From Natronomonas moolapensis 8.8.11 (GTDB lineage Archaea; Halobacteriota; Halobacteria; Halobacteriales; Haloarculaceae): DNA of 64,000 nucleotides. The notes beneath the pieces were generated by a model. That model was not told the DNA's origin. It did no database searches and was given only the letters and a program-made list of their open reading frames with translations. The stretch lies in assembly GCF_000591055.1 (NCBI RefSeq), contig NC_020388.1, forward strand, positions 372,001 to 436,000, in the 5' to 3' direction. Shown here piece by piece: positions 25,888 to 35,279 of this stretch (the first letter of the stretch is position 1; each line of letters opens with the position of its first letter). A program made the translations under genes and the position numbers.

Positions 25888-26583
25888 ATGACACGCGGTT
25901 CGGACGGGACGGACGCCCCCGACACCCCAGGGGCGTACCCAACCGTTCCCCACGAGCGGCTTCTCGACGAGGGGTGGGAGCTTCGTTCAAAGACCGAGGA
26001 GACTGTCTTCCGGATGCCCGCGGCGTCGGTCGTCGGCTACACGCTGTTTTACGAGGACGCCCGATTGCGCGGGGCGATCGAAGCCACCGACGCGGTCGAA
26101 CCGCCAGCCGAGGCCGGCGAGAACCACCTCGTCACCGCGAGCGGGGACGGCACCTGGCGGTTCTTCTTTGCGACCCGGCTGTCGTTTCGACCGCCGCTGG
26201 CCCCCGGGATCGGCCCGGCGTCGCTGCGCCCGACGGTCGCGAGCCAAGCGAAGCGGACCTTCGCCGACGACCTCGAGTCGCGGGGGTTCGAGGACGTCGA
26301 GAGCGGCCGGAGCCAGCGGTTCCGAACCGACTCGGGCGACCGGGTGCGGCTCCGGAAGTTCACCGCGTATCTCCCCCTCGGGGGCGACGAGGCGACCCCG
26401 GAACGGATCGACGTCGAGGGCTGGCTCGCGGTCTGGACGACTGACGGGGCCTTCCGGATCGCTGGCGGGGCCTACCCCGTCTCCGGGATCGAGTCCCTCC
26501 TCGGGTCGGCGTCGGACGCCCCGCCGACCGATTCGGGGGCCTTTCGCGAGGAGTTGCTTTCGTTGATCCGGGCGGTCCGCTGA
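25888..26583 (+). CDS. Haloarchaeal hypothetical protein
   Basis: A 231-residue soluble protein starting at the ATG at 25888 (MTRGSDGTDAPDTPGAYPTVPHERLLDEGWELRSKTEETVFRMP). It appears beta-rich with Arg-containing strands (TWRFFFATRLSFRPPL, VRLRKFTAYLPLGG). No catalytic motif or membrane segment is visible. I do not recognise the family. The 125 bases upstream hold no gene. Confidence 0.7.
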   Translation: MTRGSDGTDAPDTPGAYPTVPHERLLDEGWELRSKTEETVFRMPAASVVGYTLFYEDARLRGAIEATDAVEPPAEAGENHLVTASGDGTWRFFFATRLSFRPPLAPGIGPASLRPTVASQAKRTFADDLESRGFEDVESGRSQRFRTDSGDRVRLRKFTAYLPLGGDEATPERIDVEGWLAVWTTDGAFRIAGGAYPVSGIESLLGSASDAPPTDSGAFREELLSLIRAVR

Positions 26584-26727
26584 TTTCGATCCGAGACCTC
26601 AATGTGGGGCACGACAGTACGCCGCGGTGTGCCCCGCCGCGAGCCGTCGCGGCGACCGGGCCGCAACGTACCTCCGGGACAAGCTCCGGGGCACCCGGCC
26701 TGTTCCGCCTGTAGGATCGGACGGCCG

Positions 26728-27135
26728 CTATCGGCTCCAGACCGTCGTGAGAGCGAGGCCGGCCGCGATCAGCGAAAAGGCCAAAAGCGAGAGGTTCGGG
26801 ATCGAAAGCAGGCCCAGCAGTTCGTACTGGACGCTCCCACAGCCGCCACTCGAGCAGGTCGCCGCCGGCCGGGACTGCAGATAGGAGTGATAGGCGGCGA
26901 CGGCACCGCCGCCGACGGCGAGAGGCAGCGCCGTTCGTCGGACACCGATCCGATCCTCGTAGGCGGCGACGCCCAACACGACGACTAGAGGATACATCGC
27001 GATGCGCTGGATCCAGCAGAGTTCACACGAGTACAGACCCAGGACCTCGCTGAAATAGAGGCTACCGGCGGTCGCGACCGTCGCGACCACCGTACAGGCG
27101 GCGAGGACGGCCCGGGAGGCGGACGGTGGGTGCAT
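26728..27135 (-). CDS. dsbB: Disulfide bond formation protein B
   Basis: A 135-residue membrane protein with four predicted helices that reoxidises a DsbA-type thioredoxin with quinone. The first Cys pair is in the loop LGLYSCELCWIQRIAMYPL (CELC) and the second in AATCSSGGCGSVQYE, both DsbB hallmarks. The frame is open further upstream, but the ATG at 27135 begins just before the first helix (RAVLAACTVVATVATAGSLYF). A ggggcac/gtgcccc inverted repeat in the 144-base gap below may act as a terminator between the convergent genes. Confidence 0.93.
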   Translation of the reverse strand: MHPPSASRAVLAACTVVATVATAGSLYFSEVLGLYSCELCWIQRIAMYPLVVVLGVAAYEDRIGVRRTALPLAVGGGAVAAYHSYLQSRPAATCSSGGCGSVQYELLGLLSIPNLSLLAFSLIAAGLALTTVWSR

Positions 27136-27310
27136 TCGTGAGGGCTCGTCTCCGACAGAGGGTAGCGGTCGCCCCGGCATCGCCTTTTCGGCTCGGGATC
27201 GCCCCGGATTCGACGCCGCCGCACCGGAGACGTCGGCTATCGCCATCCCCGTGAGTGGTCGGACGCGACACGCAGAGGCGGGCGCATAGAGGCAGGCGCC
27301 GGTGTAGGGA

Positions 27311-27889
27311 TCAGCCGTCGGGAGGCCCCGACGCAGCCTCCGAGCGTTCCCCGACGGCTTCCTGTACGCCGACCCAGTTTGCGACGGCCCCTGACGGTCC
27401 CTCGAACGGGACGAGCGAAACCCGGTTCCGGAACGGGGTGCCGTCACGGCGATGGTTCCGTAGCTCGACAGTCACTGGCTCCCATGTCCCAATTGCCTCG
27501 GCGAGGTCGGCGACGGGACCGGGGCGCGTCTCCGGGACCTGGAGCAGCCGGAGGTTCTCGCCGCGGACCGCGGAGAGGGAGTAGCCAGTCACCGCTCGGA
27601 ACGTCCGGTTCGCATAGATCGTCGGGGTGTCCTGAAACGCCGGGCCAGCGAGTGTGAGCCCGACGGACGCGTCGCCGAGCACCCACAGCCGCCAGACGAG
27701 GTCCCGCTCCAGCGGACTCAACGCGTCGAACTCCGGGAGGTCCCCGGGGCCGTCGAACGCCTCCGGGGATCCCGCCCGCTCGATCCGGTCGGCGGCGACC
27801 GAACCGCACGCGCGGAGGTCGACGACGCGTTTCCGGAACGCAGCCGCGTCGGCCCGAAGGCACTCGAGGAGGGCTTCTCTGTGGGACAT
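27311..27889 (-). CDS. PAS/LOV-like sensor protein without the photoactive Cys
   Basis: A 192-residue protein. An N-terminal helical region (about residues 1-75) is followed by a PAS domain: TPTIYANRTFRAVTGYSLSAVRGENLRLLQVPETRP and TVELRNHRRDGTPFRNRVSLVPFEG. The segment GENLRLLQ aligns with the LOV flavin motif GxNCRFLQ, but Leu stands where the adduct-forming Cys should be. It may still bind a flavin or other ligand. No output domain is present, as in several haloarchaeal bat-like or stand-alone PAS proteins. Confidence 0.8.
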   Translation of the reverse strand: MSHREALLECLRADAAAFRKRVVDLRACGSVAADRIERAGSPEAFDGPGDLPEFDALSPLERDLVWRLWVLGDASVGLTLAGPAFQDTPTIYANRTFRAVTGYSLSAVRGENLRLLQVPETRPGPVADLAEAIGTWEPVTVELRNHRRDGTPFRNRVSLVPFEGPSGAVANWVGVQEAVGERSEAASGPPDG

Positions 27890-28023
27890 GTGCCTCGGAT
27901 CGTCCGTAGGTGGGTGTGGATCAAACGCCTGTCGGCTTCGGTGCCCGCTTCGGGAGTCCGTCGGCCGCGCCGAGCCGCGACGACGGGCGACAGTGACAAG
28001 CGAGTCGGGTCCCTATCGCACGT

Positions 28024-28209
28024 ATGAACGAGGGAAACTACACGGTCTCGTTTGCGGTACCACACAGCTTGACCGACGGCGACAACACCGAGCTCTCGAT
28101 CCGCGAGTACGACGACTTCGGGAGCATGTACGAGTTCGAACTCCTCGACGGATCGACGCGGTCCGTCGGTAAACAGCTCGTCTCGGAGATCACGCCGGTC
28201 GAGGAGTAG
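28024..28209 (+). CDS. Small haloarchaeal hypothetical protein
   Basis: A 61-residue acidic protein (MNEGNYTVSFAVPHSLTDGDNTELSIREYDDFGSMYEFEL...). It looks soluble with beta strands. No motif is recognised. The start is the first ATG and is well spaced from the divergent PAS gene. Confidence 0.6.
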   Translation: MNEGNYTVSFAVPHSLTDGDNTELSIREYDDFGSMYEFELLDGSTRSVGKQLVSEITPVEE

Positions 28210-28270
28210 CCCCCGAGCACGCCGACGGCGTTCGGCCGACCGGACGCGACGGCAAGCTCAAGCGCGCTGG

Positions 28271-28705
28271 ATGCGTATCGATACCATAATTCGCACCCTC
28301 CTGGCCACGCTCGGTGCGGGTATGGCGCTGTTTCCGAACGGGATCCTGCGCGGCTACGAACGGGTCGCCTTCGAGAACCCCGACGACGCGACGGCGAAGC
28401 CGTGGCTTCCCGCCGCGATACGCGCCGAGGGCGTCATCTACGTCCTGCTCTGTGTGCTCGGCGGGGCGGCCTACGGAGCGTTCGTCCGTCTCGCCGGGGG
28501 CGTCGGCTTGGTCGTGGCCTGCGTCCCGCGGCGGTACCTCGGCTGGGGCGGCCGCCTCGCCTACGAGCGTCCCGAGGAGCTCCGGTGGCGCGAGGGGTTC
28601 GTGACAGCCGTTCGGGGGCTCGGGATCCTCCTCGTGGCCCTCGCCGTCCGGCGCGTGCGCCGGGGCGACTCGAAGGTCGAAGCGGGCTTCGAGCCCGACG
28701 GGTAG
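28271..28705 (+). CDS. Hypothetical membrane protein
   Basis: A 144-residue protein with three to four predicted membrane segments (TLLATLGAGMALFPNG, GVIYVLLCVLGGAAYGAFV, GGVGLVVACV, VRGLGILLVALAV) and a basic/acidic C-terminal tail. No known family is recognised. It is convergent with the histidine kinase, whose stop is only 2 bases away. Confidence 0.65.
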   Translation: MRIDTIIRTLLATLGAGMALFPNGILRGYERVAFENPDDATAKPWLPAAIRAEGVIYVLLCVLGGAAYGAFVRLAGGVGLVVACVPRRYLGWGGRLAYERPEELRWREGFVTAVRGLGILLVALAVRRVRRGDSKVEAGFEPDG

Positions 28706-28706
28706 T

Positions 28707-30359
28707 TCAACGGAGCGAGACGTCAGTCAGCCGGATCGAGAGCCGATCCCCCTCGGGTGCGGCGATCGACCAGCCGTGCAGCGTCGAGAGCGTCCAGGCG
28801 TTCGCCAACAGCACGCGCGAATCCTCGCCGGCCTCCCGACCGTATCTGAACAGCTGTTCGGGGGTGTCCGTCGAGAACGGCTCCCCGTCGCTGTCGACCA
28901 CCAGCGCGTCGGTGCCGTCGCGCCGAACCCGGACGCTCGTCGCCCCGCGTTCGCGGTGGAGTCGGAACAACAGCCGGAACAACTCGACACACCGCGTCCC
29001 GTCGGCGACGACGCCGGTGTCGGCGACACCCTCGAGCGTCAACGCAGTGGTATCGTCGGGCCACGCGTCCGAAAGGACCGACTCGAGGGGGCGTTCGCTC
29101 GTCTCCGCGATCGGCGTCCCGTACCGGAGGATGTCGATAAAGTCGTCGGTAACGACGTCGATCCGTTCGGCCGCCTCGATCGCCGCCCCGATCCGTCGGT
29201 TGTGGCGTTCGAGGGGACCGGATTCGATCGCGTCGGCGGCGTCGATTTCCTCCTCGAGCACCCGGAGGTTCCCGAGCACGATCGCGATCGGGTTTCGGAG
29301 TTCGTGGGCGATCGCCTCGGAGACCGATCTGACGTGTTCGGTCTGTTGTTGGAGGCTGCGGCGCCGGGCCTCGAGTTCGGTGACGTCAGAGAGGACGACC
29401 GCGCGTCCGATGGCCTCCTCGCCGAGGGTAATCCGTCGTCGGTCGATCCGGTAGCTGCGGGCGTCCCCATCGCGGTCCAATTCGACCGTCGCGTCCTCGG
29501 CGTCGGCCACGCGTGGAGCGATCGCCGAAAACGGATCGCCGACGCGCTCGGGGAGGTCGGGAAAGACGCACTCGGCGCTTTCGTTGTAATCGACGACGCG
29601 GCCGTCGGCGTCGGTGAGAAAGAGGAGATCGGGGAGTTGATCCGGGAGCTGTCGGCGCGCGGGGACGTGGACGGCCATGAAGCGCTCTCGGGCGACGGTC
29701 ACGACCCCGACGGCGAAGACGGCGGCCCCGATCGGCTCGTAGTACAACAACAAAAGCGACTCGGGCCACCACGCCGAGAGGAGCTTCGGGGCGACCGGCA
29801 GCCCGATAGCGACGGTGAGTACGGCGACGTTCGTCGTGTCGAGGGTCGACTCGTGGTACGTCTCGAACAACAGATAGAGCCCGACGCCCGAGCCGACGTA
29901 CGCCAGCGCCGTGATGGTCCAATAGAGGGGCCCGGCTTCGGGCGCGAAGTGGACGAACGGATCGGACGCGACCGTCGGTTCGAAGTACGCCCCGTGGAGC
30001 GGGTTGGTCGCCTTCAGCGCGAGAATCGCCCCGACGAGGCCAGCAGCGACGAACTGGAGACGCCTGTCGAGGTGGTAGGCGTGCCCGGCGTAGGCCGAAC
30101 AGAACCACAACCAGACGACGACGGTCGAGATGCCCACCCCGAGCCCGAAAACGTAGCTCGCGTACATCACTATCCTGGGAACCGACAGCAAAGTCGGGAC
30201 TACCGTGAGAGCCCACGTGCCGGTCAACACGAGCAGGAGGGTGAGCGGCCGTCGAATCACGGGTGCCTCGAACGACCGCGCCCGGTGGGCGCCCCAGAAA
30301 CAGCCGACGGCCGCGAGGAGAAACGCAGCGAGGTAGGGCGCAGCCGAGTCCCAAAACAT
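28707..30359 (-). CDS. Membrane sensor histidine kinase (7TM-PAS-HisKA-HATPase)
   Basis: A 550-residue kinase. The N-terminus carries seven predicted membrane helices (histidine-kinase 7TM type, residues ~5-225), then a PAS domain (LPDLLFLTDADGRVVDYNESAECVFPDLPERVGDPF, about residues 240-335) and the HisKA domain with H-box SEAIAHELRNPIAIVLGNL. The HATPase region is recognisable only weakly (RLLFRLHRERGATSVRVRRDGTDALVVDSDGEPF; FRYGREAGEDSRVLLANAWTLSTLHGW); the usual N-box Asn and DxGxG are not obvious. No response regulator is adjacent, as is common in haloarchaea. Confidence 0.87.
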   Translation of the reverse strand: MFWDSAAPYLAAFLLAAVGCFWGAHRARSFEAPVIRRPLTLLLVLTGTWALTVVPTLLSVPRIVMYASYVFGLGVGISTVVVWLWFCSAYAGHAYHLDRRLQFVAAGLVGAILALKATNPLHGAYFEPTVASDPFVHFAPEAGPLYWTITALAYVGSGVGLYLLFETYHESTLDTTNVAVLTVAIGLPVAPKLLSAWWPESLLLLYYEPIGAAVFAVGVVTVARERFMAVHVPARRQLPDQLPDLLFLTDADGRVVDYNESAECVFPDLPERVGDPFSAIAPRVADAEDATVELDRDGDARSYRIDRRRITLGEEAIGRAVVLSDVTELEARRRSLQQQTEHVRSVSEAIAHELRNPIAIVLGNLRVLEEEIDAADAIESGPLERHNRRIGAAIEAAERIDVVTDDFIDILRYGTPIAETSERPLESVLSDAWPDDTTALTLEGVADTGVVADGTRCVELFRLLFRLHRERGATSVRVRRDGTDALVVDSDGEPFSTDTPEQLFRYGREAGEDSRVLLANAWTLSTLHGWSIAAPEGDRLSIRLTDVSLR

Positions 30360-30442
30360 ACCTGATACGTACTTGCTAAACCGTTTTCAATATATTGGAG
30401 TTGACAAAACGGGCGCGTGGACGCTGGAAGGCGACACGACGG

Positions 30443-30520
30443 AACCGCACCTGCAGGTCGACGGCCGGAGCCGCACCTGTAGGTCGACGGCCGAAACCGC
30501 ACCTGCAGGTCGACGAGGCA
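30443..30520. repeat. 26-bp direct repeat, three copies
   Basis: Three consecutive 26-base units start at 30443, 30469 and 30495, each containing CCGCACCTG(C/T)AGGTCGACG. A shortened fourth (GATGCAGGTCAGCG) follows. Each unit has the palindrome ACCTGCAGGT (one copy has a T variant). The array lies in the 229-base gap between the histidine kinase start and the haloacid-dehalogenase gene stop. The period is not a multiple of three and I see no gene covering it. Confidence 0.85.
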
Positions 30521-30588
30521 CCGATGCAGGTCAGCGGGTCGCGTTGCCGACCCCGGTCTCGCGTGTGCCCACAGGGACACAGTTCACA

Positions 30589-31272
30589 TCAAACCCCAAG
30601 CGCGTCGGCGAACTCGTGAAAGCCCTCGACGGTCAGGTCCGGTTCCGGCCCGTAGGGTCCCCACGGTTCGCCGGTCCGGTCGAGGCGAACGCCGAACATC
30701 CCGGCGTGCATCGACCCCTGGACGTCGAAACTCGGGCCAGCGACGTGGGCGATCGATCCGATCGGCGTCCCCGTCCGAGCGGCGGCGTGGCGGTAGATCT
30801 CGGCGTCGGGTTTGAACGTCTCGACCTCGTGGGCGCTCACCGTGTCCTCGATCAACTCGCCGATGCCGGCGTGGTCAACCATCGAGGCGAGCATTTCTGG
30901 GTTGCCGTTGGAGACGACGTAGACGGGGTAGCCACCCTCGACGAGCCGCCCGATCCCGTCCCTGACGTCGCCGAAGACCTCGAGTTCGTGATACACCGAG
31001 AGGACCTCCTCGACGACGTCGTCGGCCAACTCGACGCCGTGGGCCGCGAGCGCGTACCGGAGCGCGTCGCGGTTCATATCGTAGAAGGGCTGGTAGCCGT
31101 CGACGAAGTTGCCGACCATCGTGTACTCGATGGACTTGCTCCGCCAGACGTCGGAGATCGATTCGGTCGCCTCGACGTGGTCGTCGAGGGCGTCGACGGC
31201 CGCCGAGGGGTCGACGAGCGTTCCGTAGGAGTCGACGGTGACCGTCTCGACCGCGTCGGGATCGAAGGACAT
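30589..31272 (-). CDS. Haloacid dehalogenase type II-like HAD hydrolase
   Basis: A 227-residue HAD protein: motif I VETVTVDSYGTLVDPS, the helical cap, motif II VYVVSNGNPEMLASM, motif III Lys in EVETFKPDAEIYRHAA, and HVAGPSFDVQGSMHAGMFGVRLDR. The SNG(N/D) motif and the Ser/Asn pair of the last motif fit type II haloacid dehalogenases, which hydrolyse 2-haloalkanoates through the Asp nucleophile. Whether the substrate is a haloacid or a phosphate ester cannot be settled from sequence. Confidence 0.85.
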   Translation of the reverse strand: MSFDPDAVETVTVDSYGTLVDPSAAVDALDDHVEATESISDVWRSKSIEYTMVGNFVDGYQPFYDMNRDALRYALAAHGVELADDVVEEVLSVYHELEVFGDVRDGIGRLVEGGYPVYVVSNGNPEMLASMVDHAGIGELIEDTVSAHEVETFKPDAEIYRHAAARTGTPIGSIAHVAGPSFDVQGSMHAGMFGVRLDRTGEPWGPYGPEPDLTVEGFHEFADALGV

Positions 31273-31355
31273 ACTCGAGGAGTCGACCGCCGTTTATAAA
31301 ATAGTGGGGTGGGCGTGTCCCGGAAATTTACTACCGGGAGCGACGACGGACGGGT

Positions 31356-31913
31356 ATGCGCCTGTTCGTGAGCGTCGACCTCGACGGACTCGCCGACGTA
31401 CAGGGACCGCTTTCCGGGCTGTCGGGACTGCGGCTTACGGACCCGGGGCAGGCCCACGTCACGATGCAGTTTCTCGGCGAGGGCGACCACGACGTCGCGG
31501 CGCTCGTCGCGGCGCTGGAACGCGCCGTCGAGGATGCCGACGTGGGGGCCACCGGAGCCGACGACGGGGAGTTCGAGGCGACGTTCGAGGGGGTCGGCGC
31601 GTTCCCCTCCCCGGAGCACGTCCGAGTCGTCTGGCTCGGCGTCGGCCGGGGAGCGAGCGAGCTGACCGCCCTCCATCGCCGGATCGAGGCCGAGACGACC
31701 GCCCTCGGTTACGACGCGTCGGCCCACGAGTTCACCCCGCACGTCACCCTCGCGCGGATGGACAACGCGACCTCGATGGGCGCGGTCCGGTCGTTCCTCG
31801 AATCGGCCGCCCCCGAGATCGGGCCGCTACACGTCGAAGACCTGCGGCTCACCGAGAGTACGTTGACGCCCGAGGGCCTGGAGTATCGGACCGTCGCCCG
31901 GATCGAGCTCTAA
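31356..31913 (+). CDS. thpR: RNA 2',3'-cyclic phosphodiesterase
   Basis: A 185-residue 2H-phosphoesterase, the LigT/ThpR family, which opens 2',3'-cyclic phosphates on RNA. Both HxT(x) motifs are present: HVTMQFLGE near residue 37 and HVTLARM near residue 129. The start MRLFVSVDL is canonical. It is divergent from the dehalogenase gene and 37 bases ahead of gndA. Confidence 0.93.
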   Translation: MRLFVSVDLDGLADVQGPLSGLSGLRLTDPGQAHVTMQFLGEGDHDVAALVAALERAVEDADVGATGADDGEFEATFEGVGAFPSPEHVRVVWLGVGRGASELTALHRRIEAETTALGYDASAHEFTPHVTLARMDNATSMGAVRSFLESAAPEIGPLHVEDLRLTESTLTPEGLEYRTVARIEL

Positions 31914-31950
31914 TCACAACCCTCACCTGGGGGGCCGCCGACTCGTCGGT

Positions 31951-32850
31951 ATGGAACTCGGAGTCATCGGCTTAGGGCGGATGGGGCAGATCGTCGTCGA
32001 CCGCGTGCTCGCCGACGACCACGACGTCGTCGCGTTCGACCTCGACAGCGAGGCGGTCGAGGCGGCCGCGTCGGCCGGTGCGACGCCCGCGGAGTCGATC
32101 GAGGACTTGGTCTCGAAGCTCCCCGAACGAAAGCGGATCTGGCTCATGGTCCCCGCGGGCGACGCCGTCGACGCGACGCTCGCGGAACTCGACCCGCTGC
32201 TCGACGCCGAAGACGCCGTGGTCGACGGCGGTAACTCCCACTTCGAGCGCTCGATCGACCGCGGCGAGACGCTCGAAGCGGCCTACCTCGACTGTGGGAC
32301 CTCCGGCGGCCCCGCGGGCGCGGAGCTCGGGTTCTCGCTCATGATCGGGGGTCCCGAGTGGGCATACGAGGACCTCGCTCCCGTCTTCGACGCCGTCGCG
32401 ACCGGGCCGGCGGGCCACGACCATATGGGGCCGCAGGGGGCGGGTCATTACGTCAAAATGGTCCACAACGGCGTCGAGTACGCGCTGATGCAGGCCTACG
32501 GTGAGGGCTTCGAGTTGCTCTCGGAGGGCCGCTACGACCTCGACATGGAGTCCATCGCGCGCACCTGGAACAACGGGGCGGTGATCCGGTCGTGGCTGCT
32601 CGAACTCTGCGAGGAGGCGTTCCGCGAGGAGGGGTCGGACCTCGGCGACGTCGACGACCACGTCGCCGGTGGGTCGACGGGCACCTGGACCGTCGAGGAG
32701 GCGCTCGAACAGGAGGTCTCGATCCCGCTCATTTACGAGGCGCTCGGGGAGCGTTTCGACTCCCGCGTCGAGGGGGGCAAGTTCTCTCGGCGGCTGGCGA
32801 ACCGGTTGCGGTACGGGTTCGGCCGCCACGAAGTCAAACGCCGCGAGTGA
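31951..32850 (+). CDS. gndA: 6-phosphogluconate dehydrogenase (decarboxylating, short type)
   Basis: Oxidatively decarboxylates 6-phosphogluconate to ribulose-5-phosphate, the step by which haloarchaea make pentoses. The 299-residue short type shows Rossmann GLGRMG (residues 7-12), VVDGGNSHFERSI, the substrate motif CGTSGGPAGAELG and the catalytic Lys in GHYVKMVHNGVEYALMQAYGEGFE. The C-terminus (FGRHEVKRRE) is complete. The gene probably shares a transcript with thpR. Confidence 0.95.
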   Translation: MELGVIGLGRMGQIVVDRVLADDHDVVAFDLDSEAVEAAASAGATPAESIEDLVSKLPERKRIWLMVPAGDAVDATLAELDPLLDAEDAVVDGGNSHFERSIDRGETLEAAYLDCGTSGGPAGAELGFSLMIGGPEWAYEDLAPVFDAVATGPAGHDHMGPQGAGHYVKMVHNGVEYALMQAYGEGFELLSEGRYDLDMESIARTWNNGAVIRSWLLELCEEAFREEGSDLGDVDDHVAGGSTGTWTVEEALEQEVSIPLIYEALGERFDSRVEGGKFSRRLANRLRYGFGRHEVKRRE

Positions 32851-32953
32851 GGAGGGGGCTCCGGCGTACCGGGCAGTCCGTGCGCCGCCCGTGCCGTGCG
32901 CCGCCCGGCGGCTTCGACCCAACAGCGAAGTTCGAGCGGGCGCGAGTACCGCT

Positions 32954-33787
32954 GTGCCCTCCACCGAATGGTCCTACGACGCCGCCACGTCGCGGAGCCT
33001 TCGGCTCCTCTCGCACCTCCCGGTAGCCGCCTTTGGGGGTGTGTTCCTGCCCGCCGCCGGCGCGAGCGTCGCGTTCGTACTCGCCGATCCGGGCGTGCTC
33101 CGCTCGCCGTTCGTGTTACTCGTCGCCCTCCTCGCCCTCGTCGGCGGGCCGACGTCGCTTCTGTACCTGTGGCCGATGCTCGCCGACCCCGACCAGCGAC
33201 CGACCCGGTCGGCGTTCTCGGGGACCGACAGGAGCCTGTTCACCGCCCGGAGTGTCGTTGCCGCCGCGGTTGCGGGGGCGCTCGCCGTGGTGGCGCTCGT
33301 CGCCGTCGGTGCCCCCTTCGAGGCTGTCTACGGCCTCGTCGTGGGCTGTGTGTTCTCGCCGATCCTCGTCGCGGTGGCGACGACGACGGGGCAACTCGAC
33401 GACGGGGAACTCACGATCAACCGGCGGGAGGTCCCTCTGCATCGCCTCACGGGTGTGCGGTCGATCCGCGTCCGGGGCGTCGTCGTGCTGTGGCTCTTCT
33501 ACGCCCCCAGGAGCGGGCTCTTCGTGCCGCGGGCGGCCGCCGTCCCCGCCGACGCCGGCGTCGGGGCGATTCGTGGGGCGCTCGAAGCCGGAATCGAAGC
33601 CGACCCGGAGCTTGAGCCGCCGGATCGGGCGGTGCAGGCGGTCGGGGTCGTGATGGGGGCGCTCTTTCTCGCGTTCGGGGCGGCGGCGTACGTGGCGCTC
33701 GACGAACCGGCCGTGGGACTCTACGTCGCCGCCGTCGCCGGGGGGATGGGGGCGTTTCTGTGCCTTCTCGGGATACGGGGCGTTTGA
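32954..33787 (+). CDS. Haloarchaeal membrane protein of unknown function
   Basis: A 277-residue protein with about six hydrophobic segments (LPVAAFGGVFLPAAGASVAFVL, PFVLLVALLALVGGPTSLLYL, VVAAAVAGALAVVALVAVGAP, VVGCVFSPILVAV, and two near the C-terminus). The soluble part resembles a PH-like membrane domain (LTINRREVPLHRLTGVRSIRVRGVVVLWLFY). The start is taken as GTG at 32954, because the open frame upstream is Arg-rich antisense-like sequence. Function unknown. Confidence 0.65.
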   Translation: MPSTEWSYDAATSRSLRLLSHLPVAAFGGVFLPAAGASVAFVLADPGVLRSPFVLLVALLALVGGPTSLLYLWPMLADPDQRPTRSAFSGTDRSLFTARSVVAAAVAGALAVVALVAVGAPFEAVYGLVVGCVFSPILVAVATTTGQLDDGELTINRREVPLHRLTGVRSIRVRGVVVLWLFYAPRSGLFVPRAAAVPADAGVGAIRGALEAGIEADPELEPPDRAVQAVGVVMGALFLAFGAAAYVALDEPAVGLYVAAVAGGMGAFLCLLGIRGV

Positions 33788-33888
33788 ACGCCTCCAGAAC
33801 CGCCCGGCCGGCGAGTCGACCCCGCCGGCTGGGCAATTATTGCCGTAACTCTCGGTTATAGATGTATTGAGAGATATGCGTACTATAC

Positions 33889-35166
33889 ATGAACGACGAG
33901 CAGTTGGGCTTCGGGACGCGGTGTCTCCACGTCGGGCAGGGTCCCGACCCGACGACGGGGGCGGCCGCACCACCGATCTATCAGACCTCCTCGTATGAGT
34001 TTCCCGACGCCGACACGGCGGCCGCACGATACGCCCTGGAGGACGAGGGAAACGTCTACTCGCGGATTGCGAACCCGACGGTCCGGGCGCTCGAGGAGCG
34101 GTTGGCCTCTCTCGAGGGCGGCGTCGACGCCCTCGCGACCGCCTCCGGGATGGGTGCACTCGACGCGGCGACGCTCGTGTTGGCGGAGGCGGGCGACAAC
34201 GTCGTCTGCGCGTCGTCGGTGTACGGCGGCACCCACGCGTATCTGTCTCACACTGCCGCCCGCCGGGGGATCGAGGCCCGCTTCGTCGACACGCTCGACC
34301 CGGAGGCCTACGCCGAGGCGATCGACGCGGACACCGCTTACGTCCACTGCGAGACGATCGCCAACCCCGCCCTCGTGACGCCGCCGTTCGAGGCGATCGC
34401 CGAGGTGGCGCGCGAGGCGGGCGTCCCGCTGTTCGTCGACAACACCTTCGGGACGCCGGCGCTGTGTCGGCCGCTCGAACACGGCGCGGATCTCGTCTGG
34501 GACTCGACGACCAAGTGGATCCACGGGTCGGGAACGACCCTCGGCGGGATCCTCGTCACCGACGGCTCCTTTCCGTTCGCCGAGTACCCCGAAAAATACC
34601 CCGAGATCGCCGCGCCGAACCCCGCCTTCGACGGCGTGAACTTCGCGGCGCGCTTCGGCGACCGGGCGCTGACGATGGCGGCCCGCCAGCGCGGGACCCG
34701 GAGCCTCGGCGACCAGCAGTCGCCCTTCGACGCGTGGGTGACGATGCAAGGCGTCGAGACGCTGCCGCTGCGGATGGAACGGCACTGCGAGAACGCGATG
34801 GCCATCGCCGAGTACCTCGAGGCCCACCCCGCCGTCTCGTGGGTGTCCTACCCCGGCCTGCCCGACCACGAGACCCACGACCTCGCCTCGGAGTACCTGG
34901 AGGGCGGCTACGGCGGCATGATCGCCCTCGGCCTCGCGTCGGGCTACGACGCCGCCAAACGGCTGTGCGAGGAGACCGACCTCGCGACGTTCCTCGCAAA
35001 CATCGGCGACGCGCGGACGCTCGTCGTCCACCCGGCCTCGACGACGCACGCCCAGTTGAGCGAGGCCGAACAGCGCGCCGCCGGGGTCGCCCCCGAGATG
35101 ATTCGGCTCTCGGTCGGCATCGAGGACGTCGACGACATCCTCGCGGACCTCGACGGGGTCTTATAA
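33889..35166 (+). CDS. metY: O-acetylhomoserine sulfhydrylase (first copy)
   Basis: A PLP-dependent Cys/Met-metabolism enzyme (425 residues) that makes homocysteine from O-acetylhomoserine and sulfide. Diagnostic segments are [27 protein letters not shown], the YSRIANPT phosphate-binding motif, [21 protein letters not shown] and the PLP Lys in [17 protein letters not shown]. The C-terminal [13 protein letters not shown] and RLSVGIED are standard. It lies directly upstream of metX and is paralogous to 38248-39537 over its full length. Confidence 0.93.
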   Translation: MNDEQLGFGTRCLHVGQGPDPTTGAAAPPIYQTSSYEFPDADTAAARYALEDEGNVYSRIANPTVRALEERLASLEGGVDALATASGMGALDAATLVLAEAGDNVVCASSVYGGTHAYLSHTAARRGIEARFVDTLDPEAYAEAIDADTAYVHCETIANPALVTPPFEAIAEVAREAGVPLFVDNTFGTPALCRPLEHGADLVWDSTTKWIHGSGTTLGGILVTDGSFPFAEYPEKYPEIAAPNPAFDGVNFAARFGDRALTMAARQRGTRSLGDQQSPFDAWVTMQGVETLPLRMERHCENAMAIAEYLEAHPAVSWVSYPGLPDHETHDLASEYLEGGYGGMIALGLASGYDAAKRLCEETDLATFLANIGDARTLVVHPASTTHAQLSEAEQRAAGVAPEMIRLSVGIEDVDDILADLDGVL

Positions 35167-35201
35167 ATATGTGTGGCGCAAACTCCGACGCACAACCGAC
35201 G

Positions 35202-35279
35202 ATGGACGCGATCGATGCGATGCCGCGACCGAGGCGATACCGCGACCGGGACGATACCACGGGCGGGCGGCCGTCATGA
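35202..35279 (+). other. Possible leader ORF coupled to metX
   Basis: A 25-codon frame ([21 protein letters not shown]...) begins at 35202 and ends with a TGA that overlaps the metX ATG as ATGA (35276-35279). An in-frame ATG at 35169 would lengthen it to 36 codons. A TTATAAA box at 35161-35167, overlapping the metY stop, is placed to start transcription just before it. It could be a translated leader or only chance. Confidence 0.35.

Noticed and set aside
32865-32910. 14-base direct repeat CCGTGCGCCGCCCG (twice) before the membrane protein gene
   Set aside because: Only two short GC-rich copies, with no conserved context; probably chance.
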